Assembly (NCBI GenBank): GCA_024704765.1
Contig: JAKMXF010000359.1
Coordinates: 88,423 to 152,422 of the forward strand
DNA: 64,000 nucleotides
Reading direction: 5' to 3'
Origin: Oopsacas minuta
Taxonomy: Eukaryota > Porifera > Hexactinellida > Lyssacinosida > Leucopsacidae
Numbering within the stretch: position 1 is the stretch's first letter; the number at the start of each line of letters is the position of its first letter. The notes under the pieces are model-generated. The model made no database searches. It was not told where the DNA came from and saw only the letters and a program-made list of their open reading frames with translations. Made by a program: the position numbers and the translations under genes. Shown here one piece after another: positions 47,570 to 58,429 of this stretch.

Positions 47570-49965
47570 CAGGGTTGGGGTCAATTACAATTATAATTGT
47601 GTAATTGGAATTTAATTGTAATTGAAAATTTCAAGAGTCTTATAATCGCAATTAATCGTAATTGATTTCCTATTTGGTGTGATAGTTCAATTATGTATTT
47701 CAATTACATTTTTGGTTTCATGGGTGTGAAATGTTCCAGTGAATTATAAAATTATGTGTGTTCGGGTGCACAAAGTTCCTATAAATATCACTGCAGCATG
47801 AATACTAAATCATGCATGTAACCTGTGAAACAACAAATGAAACGATTAATATTTTGATTTAGCAAAGAAGCCAAATATACTATTCATTGTCAAAATATAA
47901 TATAAAATAGAACTTTAATTTGTTGTAACAACTTGCAACGCAGTGTTACATTAACATTTCACTTACAATGTCTCCTCCTATATTTGATCACTTTGATCCT
48001 CCTGAACATCACACTAGCGTCACATTTAAATGAAATGTAAACGCTGTAACAAATTGGTATCTGGCTCATATATAGCAACCTCCAACTTCCATGCTCACAT
48101 GAAGGCAAGTTTCAAAATACGTAGTTTCGTTTTCACCATTGAAAGGTCAAATTGCTTTTTTCTAATCACTAGAGGCATCATCCAGAGGTTGACATAAATC
48201 CCGCGACTGGTTCATCGTCCGATCAGAGTATTATGAAATTTATTTCTGTTACATCAGACACTTGGAGTTTACAAGGCTCTAGGCAAATAGATCTTACAAA
48301 AGTTTTGTAAACTTTATTGCTTGCTCACTACAACCACTTTCCAGAGTTGATGATCCCAATTTCTGTGCACTTTTACATAAAGCTCAACCAGCCTAGATCT
48401 TACCTAGCCGTAAACATCTTAGTGCCAGGCTCGTACCTGAGAGAACAACTTAACTTCATGCCAACATTCTCACATGTCTCAGCGCAGTTGATGCTATCTG
48501 TTTGACATTAGACCTCGGGTCGAGTAGAGATATGAGAAGTTATGGTGGCACAACAGGACATTTTATTGAAGATTTCAAACTTAAGAGTGTCATGTTAGCC
48601 TGTCATCGCTTTAAGGGTCCTGACACTGCTAAAAACATACTTCTAAACTACCAACAAGTCACTTGTAATTTCAATATTGAGAGAAAGATCACTACAATAA
48701 TCACTGACAATGCTGCAAATATGATTAAAGCGTTCGTAGCTCTACCTGGATTTGAAGTAGATAACGTAAGTGTTAGCGACAGTGATGATGAGGATAATGA
48801 AATGGAATTCCTTCCTGGTTTCAATATTTTGGATTACCTCCCTAAACACGTCCCCTGCTTTGCACATACTAATCAACTAGTAGTTAAGGATGGACTGAAG
48901 GAGATAGGATCAATATCGAATACTATTAATAGAGGGTCCTAACTGGTTAGCCATATCCGCCATTCAACCTGGCTACAGAGTTATTTGAAAATGATATATA
49001 GTTACAATCAAAGAATGATACAAGGTGGAATAACATAAGTAAGATGCTAAAGTCTATTCTTCAAGCGGATCTCACCAAAATGGAAATGTTAGATATCTCT
49101 GGCAAACTTAGTAAGTACGAAATGAAGATCCTATAAGAAATCATAGAAATATAAATCACAATTTGTCACAACTTTAATATCATCAGTTAATGCCCGTTTT
49201 GCATGATACGAACAAAATGAAGGATTTCAAATGGCAGGAATCCTTGATCCAAGGTGGAAATTAGACTGGTATAGACCTGATGAAGTTACTCTTTACACTA
49301 ATTTCCTTATTGAAAAAGTCTCATTACAATATGGACCAAATAAAATGGATGAATTGGAGACAACAGCATCCACTGCAAGGAAAAGATGCAGACTATTCAA
49401 CTTTATGGTATCTCAAAGCATTCCAATATCGAATTCAAAGGGACCGTCACAAACCCAGGTGGAGATCTATCTTTCCCAACCAACGATTTCAGAGAATGCT
49501 GAGCCATTAATCTATTGGGAGAAAGAATTTCCTCAGCTTACTAAAGTTGCCTTGTGCTATCTTGCAACCCCGCTTCTTCAGCCCCTATTGAAAGATTGTT
49601 TTCGATAGCCAGAAAGGCTTCCAAACCGGAGATATGTAGGATATCAGATAATCGGTTTGAAGAACTAATGTTCATAAGATGCAACTCTAGCTACCATTAA
49701 GAGTTTAATTTGAGTTGGAAATAGTATCATACTTCTTAATTAGTAGTTCAGTATAATATCCGTCTCATAATTTGATTAGTTATTAAGATTGTCCTAATTT
49801 ATGCTCTATCATGTTTACTGCATTCATTATTCAAAGTTAATATTCATACAGTGTAATTGTAATTAATTGTAATTGGAGGGAAAATTGTAATGTAATTGTA
49901 ATTGAACATTTTACCTGTCTTGTAATTGATTCGTAATTGAACAAAGGTCATTGACCTCAACCCTG
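47570..49965 (+). mobile_element. zf-BED hAT element with perfect 8-bp target duplication
   Basis: 2396 bp. Left end CAGGGTTGGGGTCAATTACA (47570), right end inverted ...TTGACCTCAACCCTG (49965). Flanks are CCCTCAAT on both sides (47562-47569 and 49966-49973), an exact hAT-size duplication. Subterminal regions on both sides are runs of AATTGTAATTG-like repeats (47585-47715 and 49850-49945), probably transposase-binding repeats. Confidence 0.95.
48020..49690 (+). pseudogene. hAT transposase (ZBED-like), broken
   Basis: Starts with a BED-finger-like piece (KCKRCNKLVSGSYIATSNFH) near 48030. The RNase-H-like core is in 48502-48942 (GHFIEDFKLKSVMLACHRF, TTIITDNAANMIKAF, HVPCFAHTNQLVVKDGL). The later part (49231-49608) has LDPRWKLDWYRPDE and EPLIYWEKEFPQLTKVALCY; after a frameshift the dimerisation end reads SSAPIERLFSIARKAS and RFEELMFIRCNS (to about 49690). 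Stops and frame changes between the blocks show it is inactive. The host element's ends are intact. Confidence 0.88.
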
Positions 49966-49973
49966 CCCTCAAT

Positions 49974-50474
49974 CATATAACAAAACTCCTTATTGCCAAT
50001 TTATAGCATATAAGTACCCGATTTCCATTCCCTTATTGTACATTTTGATATGATATCTCCTATGATAATGACGCAATCCTGAATATTACTATATATCTCT
50101 TTATTGATGACAATGCAATAATCCTTGAGATATAATATCATAATGTATTACAAGCGTATGGGTTCGATCGAAACTAGTATTTCGTTATATATGATTTCGA
50201 TATAAGTGTGTTTGACAGTATGCAATATGAGGGTGGATAGTCAGCTCCGATTTTACCTCTGATTTGATTGAATTTATGGTTATCTCATTGGTGAATTCCG
50301 AATTCGTTATGTACAGATGCCTCCTATATACTAAATAGAGTTTGGTTGCTATTGAAAATTGTTAGGCGGGACTTTATTTCAGTGGACGTGATTTATTTTT
50401 TGGGTCATGATGAAGTAATAATTAAATGATGAGTTTATATTAGCCCAAATCATGATATCAGTTCATTTAACATG
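49974..50474. other. No gene seen
   Basis: AT-rich spacer. Confidence 0.5.
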
Positions 50475-50715
50475 TTGAGACGTACCTGTGATTCAAATTT
50501 CCACCTTCTATCATATAAATTGATTTGTAGTGGCAAATAATGTGATTTTCGAAGATCCAAAAGCGTGACAATGACATCCTAATTTCGTCATAGCTCTGAA
50601 TTTTTGTCCAAGATTCATCCTATCCGAGTCAGGCCCAAAATACCCATGTATTCCAACAATCACCACTTGTAACCCAACAGTTTCTCAATCATTCTGAATA
50701 TCCAAACATGTTCAT
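50475..50715. repeat. Dispersed repeat R, copy 3 of 3
   Basis: Blocks GTACCTGTGATTCAAATTTC, CCTAATTTCGTCATAG and GGCCCAAAATACCCATGTAT correspond to copies at 24020 and 25860. Confidence 0.55.
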
Positions 50716-50851
50716 ATACATACTAGCGCTCTTCCCTTGCTAGGAACTAACCTCATTGATTTTATTAAAGAATGTTTACCTCTGTTAACCTTTTAACCAT
50801 TATTATCCAAAGGCTTTAACCACCCACTTAATTCTATTGACCTAACTTCTA

Positions 50852-51070
50852 CAGTAGAACTTCGATTATGCGGCACCTCGGTTATCCGAATATCAGAAAT
50901 ATCATTTTAGTTTGTGAACATATTTTCAATTTCATCATAACAGAATGGTTTATTTTACTTCGGTACTTAGTTTCTGATGATGTGACATTTTCAGCCTTAG
51001 TATATAAATATGCATTGAAATATACGAAATTCCAACTTCGCTCTTTCAGTCATCCGAACACCAAATTTGA
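50852..51070. mobile_element. Pogo/Tigger-type terminus, remnant
   Basis: CAGTAGAACTTCGATTATGC, then CACCTCGGTTATCCGAA, preceded by TA (50850-50851), is in the style of pogo/Tigger ends. The opposite end was not found and no DDE coding is visible before the outer Transib begins at 51159. Confidence 0.5.
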
Positions 51071-51441
51071 AAGCCTATGATGAAGGTGTTTGAATATTCA
51101 AGGAAATACTATACATAAGGTTCAGATGAATAAACGAGGGTTACCTGAAAGTTCTAGACACAGTGAGAAAAATCGGTACTTGAGGAAAAAGAGCGGTTTC
51201 TGTGGCTTAAATGCATATTAGATGTAATATTTGGATATGGGTTTGGGAAAATTAATGAGAATCGGTAAATTTAGATATGACCTCTTTAAGTGGCGTCATC
51301 ACTAATTATGATGTCATAATAATATACAAAAAATAATATTTAATAATAATCCATTATTTTCCTCTCAAGGAATTAGAAATAAATACATAAATATGCAATT
51401 TGCGTTACAAATATTATTACTTAAGTGGAGAATTTAATAAG

Positions 51442-53172
51442 CTATTTTGCTCCCGTATGAACAAGCGTTGTTTTGCAATTTAGTTTGCATATGTGACTTA
51501 ACTCACCACAATTTTTGCAAACAACAGAGTGTTTGAATGTTTTCAATACAGGGTCGTTTTGAGATGTTAGACGGACAAATATATCCATCGTATTTATACT
51601 GAAAGAGTTCTTACCAGCGACGCGTTCACAGTATTTGCGCATCCACTTGTTACAAGATTCGATCCCTTTTCTAAAATCCTTCATCCCCAAACCTTTGTTA
51701 TCATCTAATAAGTTCAGTACTATGAGCAAGTAATTACGTAGAGATGGAATAATATTAGTCCATGCGAATTGTATTTGAATGTATTCATAAGTGTAAAGAA
51801 CATCATGGACAATTGTATTTATCTCTCGACTACTGCTATAAGATCGTAGTACAGCTGTGAGAGATTCATATGAATTTTCTTTAGAGGATCTTGCGATTCT
51901 GCAGGAATTAATGTTGTTGCCAATGTATATAATAGTTTGTAACTGAAAGATTTGATTTTAGTGTTACTGGTGAATGTTGTGCCCCCTTGACTGGTTGGTT
52001 GGTCAATTTTTGGCCCGTCTTTTGTATGAACCCACTAACAAATTTCAATGAATTTCTCACTTATGTTGAACTTTGTGACCATTTACCAGACCCAGATTGT
52101 AAATTATACACTAGTATCATGAACCAATCGAAAACACATGTATACAAATGAAGGGCTAAAGCAGGAATCGCGTCGATTTCAGATAGCGTTTCATGAGTGC
52201 TAATGTAATTGAAGAGCTAAGAAATCTGTGGGATCGAATGAAGCAAATATATCTTTCGCATTAGTAATTGTTCGATTAATTGGATGTCCTGAAGGTATGA
52301 AATCCTTATCTTGTAGCTCATCAAATGTAGCTGTAACAATTTGCAGTTCGCACCACCAGCACCAGAAAAGATACCCGACATCTTTTCATCGAACATACAA
52401 GTACATATCTTCAACCTTTACAAGACTTGAAGGGAGAGTTACAACATCATGCTCAATTGTGTTAGTTTCATGATTAATATATGACTCCAATAGAAACCTC
52501 ACATTTTTGACTTTCTTTCTTATCAATAATAACACAGGTCTAATCTCAAAATGTGAATTAGGTATTATATTGATCCATATATCTTTTCAGCTGGAGCTTT
52601 TAGGGAAGAAGTTTGATGACAAACAAGATGAAATTTTCGAATTCAAATATACACTTTCTTAAAGTTGATTATATTGGATGAAATCCTGAAACATCAAGGC
52701 CATCTAATATCCTCAAAGCTAATGGAAATTTCCTATCATCCATTTGCGGAAGCGTGGAAAGAAGTCGAATGACAGTAAGATTTAGGATTATTTCATAAGA
52801 AATATGAATTCCGACAGGAATTTGATCGGAGTTATTGAAGATCATTAGCAAGAGCTATGTTAGAACAATATAGAGCAACAAATCTGTATGCTGGAAGGGA
52901 AATGTTTTCGATGAGAGAACTTTTCTTTTCAATTTATATCTGGGATAATAGGAAAGTTATTTTCTCAATCGAAGTGTGTCTTTCTGTTTGCATACGTACT
53001 CACGTTCCTAAAGTAATAATCTCTTTATAAAGGGTGGAGTTTTGGACATCATGAGAAATATCAGTACCTAATTGAAGAGCATAAGAAGCTATAGTTTTTA
53101 TCAACTTCTTCCCTTGTAGCAAATTCTTCATTTCACTTGAGAAGTGGTCGTAATCTAATCTTCAAATCATTG
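51442..53172 (-). pseudogene. Outer Transib (RAG1-related) transposase, core and C-terminus
   Basis: Minus-strand blocks: DYDHFSSEMKNLLQGKKLIK (near 53150); PVGIHISYEIILNLTVIRLL and LRILDGLDVSGFHP (52851-52669, first catalytic Asp of the RAG1/Transib DDE core); MFDEKMSGIFSGAGGANC (near 52400, second Asp in FDEK, as in RAG1's YDEK); and FRKGIESCNKWMRKYCERV with MDIFVRLTSQNDPVLKTF (51729-51442, catalytic Glu near 51658-51660). The tail has CKNCGELSHICKLNC, a Cys/His cluster like the zinc-binding tail described for RAG1-like transposases. Several frameshifts separate the blocks, so it is inactive. Confidence 0.85.
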
Positions 53173-53305
53173 CACAGTGGCACGACATGTGGAAATAGGT
53201 GAAAAAATCATAACCTCAAATTGCTTTATAATGTGGATATTTGACTTCAGCACCCCCACAAACCTCGTAAAACATTTGACATCTCTACAATAGACTTTCC
53301 ATTTA

Positions 53306-54683
53306 CAGTCTGTTTCAAAAGTATTGGCAGTAGTTCATATTTCATATTTCCTAAGCCTATTCAATTGTGTGATTGTATTATCTATTGATCTTTTCGATAT
53401 TGCATACTTAGATAGTCATCATGAAATTTATCATTAATCATGATGGACTTTCTTAATGTTTACTTCGATTCAGATATTTGAAACGGGGAATTTTGAGGCA
53501 TAAAATTTCCCACCGCCACAACTGCCAATTTGATCTCACTTAATAAAACAAATTATATTTTAGCCCTATTTGTAGCTAAATGTCGCAATTAGAACAGAGG
53601 AAGAAAATCAAAATATTTATTGATGCAGGTATTACTTCAGCGAAGGAAATCTCTGCTAAAACAGGGATACCATTGAGGACAATTTTTTGTATAAAATCTA
53701 TACTTCGTGAAGGCAAAAGCATAACATATAAAAGTGTTAGTGGGCGTCCCAAGGCTATCACATATTCACACAAACAATCAATTATACGAACGTTAAATTC
53801 TCATTCTAAGATCTCTATACGTTCTGTACACGCGAATCTCTCTTAGAAGTACGCCGATGCTCCGTCAACTTCAACAGTCTACCAGGCAACTCGTGCTTGT
53901 GGATTTAACTTTAAACAACCTGTTATGGGACCACTCATTACCCCATTAATAGCTAAAAACAGAGTTGAATGGTGTAAAGATCATGTGAATTATTGTTGGG
54001 AGAATGTATTCTTCACAGACGAATGTTCTATTTGGTTAAATCGGGGAAGTGTTAGCATGTGGACTAAAGCAAAAGAAAATCCTATTCTGAAGGTTCAACA
54101 GCACACACCAAAATTACACGTTTGGGGAGGGATTTCTTCCATGGGAACCACAATATTGAAGATATTTACTTCTAATTTTGTCTCCAAATTGTTTATTGAT
54201 ACTCTGAATGAGTGTTTAAATCAGAACAGCTGATGTTTACTATCCTGAGGGATTGATTCTGCAGGAAGACAATTCCCCAATTCATAAATCTAAGCTCAGC
54301 AAAGGGTGGAAAGACAGTGAAAATATTCTAGTATTGGATTGGCCTGCCTATTCTCCGGACTTAAATCCAATTGAGAACATCTGTGGAGTCCTAAAGCAGA
54401 TGTTGTCAAAGAGATCTCTCAATAACTTGGCTGATTTAGAAGTAGCTATAATTTACGAATGGGAGACTTTTACCCCCGATTTCCTGAAAAATTTTATATT
54501 ATCTATGCCTAACCGTGTAAATATGTGCATAAATTCGGGAGGGGAGAAGATTAATTACTGAAATTTTGTTTACAGATTTATCTTACCCATAGAATTTCGT
54601 AGTATCATTATCTATTTGCTATTTGTTCCAATTTCTGAAATATTAACATTATAATTTACTGCCAATACTTTTGAAACAGACTG
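53306..54683 (+). mobile_element. DD34E Tc1 element nested in the inner Transib
   Basis: 1378 bp with ends CAGTCTGTTTCAAAAGTATT (53306) and inverted ...AATACTTTTGAAACAGACTG (54683), TA on both sides (53304-53305, 54684-54685). It sits 133 bp inside the left end of the inner Transib, upstream of its coding region. Confidence 0.95.
53580..54561 (+). pseudogene. DD34E Tc1 transposase, nearly intact
   Basis: ATG at 53580. Helix-turn-helix (AGITSAKEISAKTGIPLRTI), GRPKAITYSHKQSIIRTL, a TAG at about codon 89, then STSTVYQATRACGFNFKQP in frame, ENVFFTDECSIWLNRGSVSM (first Asp), LHVWGGISSMGTTILKIF, a stop after LNECLNQNS, then in a second frame LILQEDNSPIHKSKLSKGWK (second Asp) and DWPAYSPDLNPIENICGVLK (Glu), ending at 54561. 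Exactly 34 residues separate the second Asp and the Glu. Only one stop and one frame change were seen, so it is younger than its host elements, as the nesting requires. Confidence 0.92.
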
Positions 54684-55167
54684 TAGCTCCCACGTCTATT
54701 CCAATGAAAGCATAATTGAAATGTGAAAGATTGATTTATGGTTTCGATTTTTGGTCATGATGTAATTATGAATAATTTAGATTCTCCACGTCAAATAACT
54801 GCTATTTATAGTATACCAATCGAAAGCTCTTATGTTGCTGAATGATTAATTACGTTAATCTTGGCTCCAATGAACAGATAGAATTTACTATTGTCATTTT
54901 AAACAAGCTTGTTTGTACAAGTGCAATAAATAGAAACACGTTTCATTAAAACTCTAGTACTCTTTTGCCTTCACTTGCGGAACTTTCCATTACACTTTCC
55001 TAATAGCTCTTTTCATCCTCTACAAAATACACCTTAAATTACGGTGTCAGCAAGTGTCAACGATATTTTTTTGCGATTTTAAATGTAATCCATTCACAAT
55101 TATCTAATTTTTGGCCCATATAAATCATGAATAATTGTTGGGGTTATTTATTAGCACATTTTTTATT

Positions 55168-57322
55168 ATGAATAACGAAGATGCATACACTTTCTTAACT
55201 GCACAAAAGACCAAAACAATCATTTCTCTCGCGTCCTTGTTTATTGTCCTCAATAATTTGGAAGAGACAGAGTACGATACAGTTCGAAGAAAATTTTCGA
55301 CCCTCAGAGAAGATAGGAGAAAAAACTTGAAACGAGCCGATATAACTACTTGGAATGCGATACCTTTTCACACACCACTTAAACACGGAGATTGAGTACA
55401 GGTTATCAATGCTCAGATGAAGTCATGGTGATTGGGAGTGTTTTTTCTAGCCAATCAACCTCTGTTTTCGAAGAAGGCTTTAGTAAGCCCACTCGTAAGC
55501 TCTGAGGGAATTATCACTAAAGTCCTCTTTACTAGCACAACTTGAAAAAGTTGCTGTACAAGAGAATGTTTCCGGTAAAGAACTATCCTGTTACCTAATG
55601 ATGCTATGTTCACAGACTGAATACGACTTTACTACTACCAAGTTCTTGTAAAGAAATTATTGCTAAGGGAAGCTTCAGTCCAGTCTGCAATAAACTAACC
55701 TGCGATAAAGCTGCGTTCTTGATGAATTCTTTAGAAATTGGAAAGAAGAAATACATCGATTTAAGACGATTATTGCTTTCAGATGTCCAGCTTCCAGGTT
55801 ACAATCGATTAGCTACCTATCGATCTCAAATTTGCTTGACTAATGACATCTTTTCAGTTGATAGAGAACATCAGGTAGGCATTGCCGTATCTTACAAAAA
55901 GCTTCTGACTCATACAGTAAACAGAATTTTGACTGCTTCTGCCAATGAAATTCCAAGCGCCAGCAATCCTAAAAAGATACGAATTTCAGATGGACTTGAG
56001 GGTTCTGGCTCTCACCCAGTTTATCAGCAGGCGACTCACTCCAATATATCAACAAAAAGTTTAATTTTATTCGGGTTTAAGGTGATTTCCATATCCGACA
56101 TCGATAACAAACTGATTTGGAAAAACCCTCTACCAAATTCTCCTTTCTCAATTTGACCCGTTGCGATACTAGCTCTACAGGAGAACGAAGACAGTATTCG
56201 ATATCTTATGGATACACTAATCAATAAGGAGTCCACAGAGATAACGGAAAGGGTTTAGAACCAACAAGCGGATTTTGTAAAGTTGAAATTCAACGTTCAC
56301 AATTGGATGGCAAAATGGCTAAGATTATTAGTGGAGCTGGGGGTGCATGTTGCCAGTTCTGTACAGCGACATTCAAACAAATCCATGATCCGGATATCGT
56401 AAATGACGGTTTTCCAATTAATCAATCCATCACAGACCTCAAAGTGTTATTAGATGAAGTTAACGAAGAGGAGTTTCTATCATTATCTTCTGACAACAGA
56501 TTCAACATTACACACAGACCAATATCTGACTTAGAAATCATACCCAGTCCGCCTTTGCACGCATATCTCCGATGTTTTGGCTTGTTTTTACATCTAATTA
56601 GCCATTTGCACGCAGGAGTATTAAGTGGTCACCAACTTCTAAGAGAGTCTCAGATGCTAAAACTTTCGTTACAAGTTTAATTAAAGACAGTCTCAATATT
56701 ATCATTGACATCCCTTCAACACAAGGTGGCAAAACGACTACTGGTAATGTAGTAAGACGATGCTTGATAAGAAAGGATGACAACGATCAAGATTTCCTCT
56801 ACTGGGTTTTGACAGCGATCTCGTCTGAGTTCAAGTCCCACATAATTGAAATTCACACATGCCTAGGAGCAATCCTACGCGTCTATAATAGCAGCAGGAG
56901 AGTGGATACAGAAGAACTAGAGCTTGTTCACAGTAATATCTGCCAGTCAATTCTCTGTGCATTTCCCTGAGCTGATGTTTCCCCGACGTTACACAAACTG
57001 TTAGCACATGCACTGAAAATCATCACAACGGTTAATGATGGATATGGGCTAGAGAACTTATCTGAAGAAGGGCTAGAGGCTTCTAACAAATATATTCGGA
57101 GATACAGAGATCGTTTTGCTCGCGAGTTTCCTTTGAAGAAAATTTAAAGGATGTATTTGTTCGATTAGGTTCTCACTGTGATCCCATGCTGTTAATGAAT
57201 CGCAAGTTTTCTATTCCAAAGCCTCCATCTAGCCAAGGACTTAGAAGTAGCCAAGACATTTTAGTGAACACCCTTATTCGTGATCATGAAAATCATAATG
57301 ATGATTGGAAGCAAACCTCCTA
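55168..57322 (+). pseudogene. Inner Transib (RAG1-related) transposase, decayed
   Basis: First ATG 55168 (MNNEDAYTFLTAQ). Core blocks: VGIAVSYKKLLTHTVNRIL; KKIRISDGLEGSGSHPVYQ (first Asp, codon 55989-55991); LFGFKVISISDIDNKLIWKN and PLPNSPFSI, then a TGA and PVAILALQENEDSIRYLMD; MDGKMAKIISGAGGACCQFC (second Asp, 56306-56308, with the CxxC that in RAG1 is part of the zinc site); RFNITHRPISDLEIIPSPPL with HAYLRCFGLFLHL; GNVVRRCLIRKDD; VSPTLHKLLAHALKII; and LSEEGLEASNKYIRRYRDRF (catalytic Glu, 57076-57078), then after a frameshift ENLKDVFVRLGSHCDP, ending 57322. All three acids are kept. Stops at 56153-56155 (TGA), near 56256 and at 56968-56970 plus several frameshifts disable it. In the family this enzyme cuts by a hairpin mechanism at CACWRTG ends. 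Confidence 0.9.
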
Positions 57323-57527
57323 ATCGATTAATAGAAAATTTGGAGAAATTTCACACCTCAGATAGGTGACAATGACGTCATAACTTTGTCACCTGAAGGG
57401 ATAGAGAAAAATGAATATACTATTCGATTCGTTTGGGTCGAAAACCTATATAACAATACCACATTTTGAGGACCTATGTGCCATCAAAATGGCTATTTCC
57501 ACATTCGGGCCATTTCGTGCCACTGTG

Positions 57528-57851
57528 CATTGAGAGCCAATTGTGAGATTGGTTTTCCAACCTCACTAGATAAGTGAGCCTCAAAAGCAAGCTTTTCAAA
57601 AGCAAGCTTTTCAAAAGACAGTCTTTTCTTGGGAGGAAGTTCAATGACACAAGAGTGAAAAGAAATCTTCCCCCAAGTAGGTATATCTCCTCATTCCTAA
57701 ATCTAGCTCTACCTTCTCTGAGGTCATCAAATTTCGTCAGGATTACCCGATATTCATTTTTAGAAATTGAAAATACCAGAATAAAATCATTAAAAGCCTC
57801 TCTTAATGATGATTATGGGCACAGAAACTCAAGGGCATCCTTATTCTTCAT
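57528..57851 (-). pseudogene. Outer Transib transposase, N-terminal part
   Basis: ATG at 57851 reads MKNKDALEFLCP, a stop, then FNDFILVFSISKNEYRVILT and KFDDLREGRARFRNEE. This is the same N-terminal pattern as the inner copy (MNNEDAYTFL..., YDTVRRKFSTLREDRRKN). After a frameshift it goes on ELPPKKRLSFEKLAFEKLAF and ISQLALN, ending at the inner insertion. A 15-bp in-frame tandem duplication gives the doubled FEKLA. The part before the catalytic core would bind DNA in the family, by analogy. Confidence 0.8.
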
Positions 57852-58429
57852 ACAAGCTTTCTATTGTCAATAAATATGTGAAACAATAATTTGACTGTTT
57901 TCCTTTTGAAAATATGCACCAAAGTCAGGATCACCAAAAACGAAATTTACATTTGGGCACATTCTGGCGTTGCACAAAACCCGATTTCTTTCAACTAATA
58001 TTCTATATTTTTGGATTCAAGTGTGTTTTACTGGTAATATCGGTAACTATAAGTTTCATGTATAGAAAGGCGTGGCCCCAACATGTCCGAAATGTATTTT
58101 CCTCCAGCCCATAAATTCTGCATTGTAGGCATCTGGTTAAATAGAACTATATGTTTAGAAGCGAAATACCATCACGTTGTGGAAATTTCAATTTCTAGGT
58201 TTCAATGTATCAAAATTGAATGAAATTAATAACTGAGCAATCAGAAGGATACCCAATGTGTCCTATTTCCCCTCATTTTTCCACTTTGCTAGATTTGCAC
58301 AATAATACATACTCAATTAATTTATTCATCAAAATTCATCAAAATTCTTCAAAAAATTATACTTCAGCATCTACTTGGGGCATTCCAAAAGTTTCCATCC
58401 TTAGTTTATAGCAGCCAAACTTTACTCGA

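Larger units (their letters stand above)
53173..57527 (+). mobile_element. Inner Transib element (CACAGTG ends), split by Tc1
   Basis: Terminal inverted repeat CACAGTGGCACGA at both ends (53173 and, inverted, up to 57527), followed on both sides by an ATGTGGAAATAG block at slightly different distance. Flanked by an exact 5-bp duplication CATTG (53168-53172 and 57528-57532). Own length about 2975 bp after removing the Tc1 at 53306-54683. The first seven bases are identical to the V(D)J recombination-signal heptamer, a known feature of Transib ends. Confidence 0.95.
51159..58288 (-). mobile_element. Outer Transib element, split by inner Transib
   Basis: Ends CACAGTGAGAAAAATCGG (51159) and, inverted, CAAAGTGGAAAAATGAGG (58288), flanked by CTAGA on both sides (51154-51158 and 58289-58293). 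A 5-bp duplication is characteristic of Transib. Its own sequence is 51159-53172 plus 57528-58288 (about 2770 bp without the second CATTG). The inner Transib occupies 53173-57527. Transposase coding is on the minus strand and reads across the empty site as ...SQLALN then DLKIRLRPLLK, which supports the reconstruction of order. Confidence 0.92.

Noticed and set aside
53173-53215. A full RSS (heptamer, 12/23 spacer, nonamer) at the Transib ends
   Set aside because: The heptamer is exact, but the nine bases 23 nt inside (AAAAATCAT) match the nonamer at only about 4 of 9. In the third copy ACAAAACAT lies at a spacer of 28, and the right end shows no A-rich nonamer at 12 or 23.
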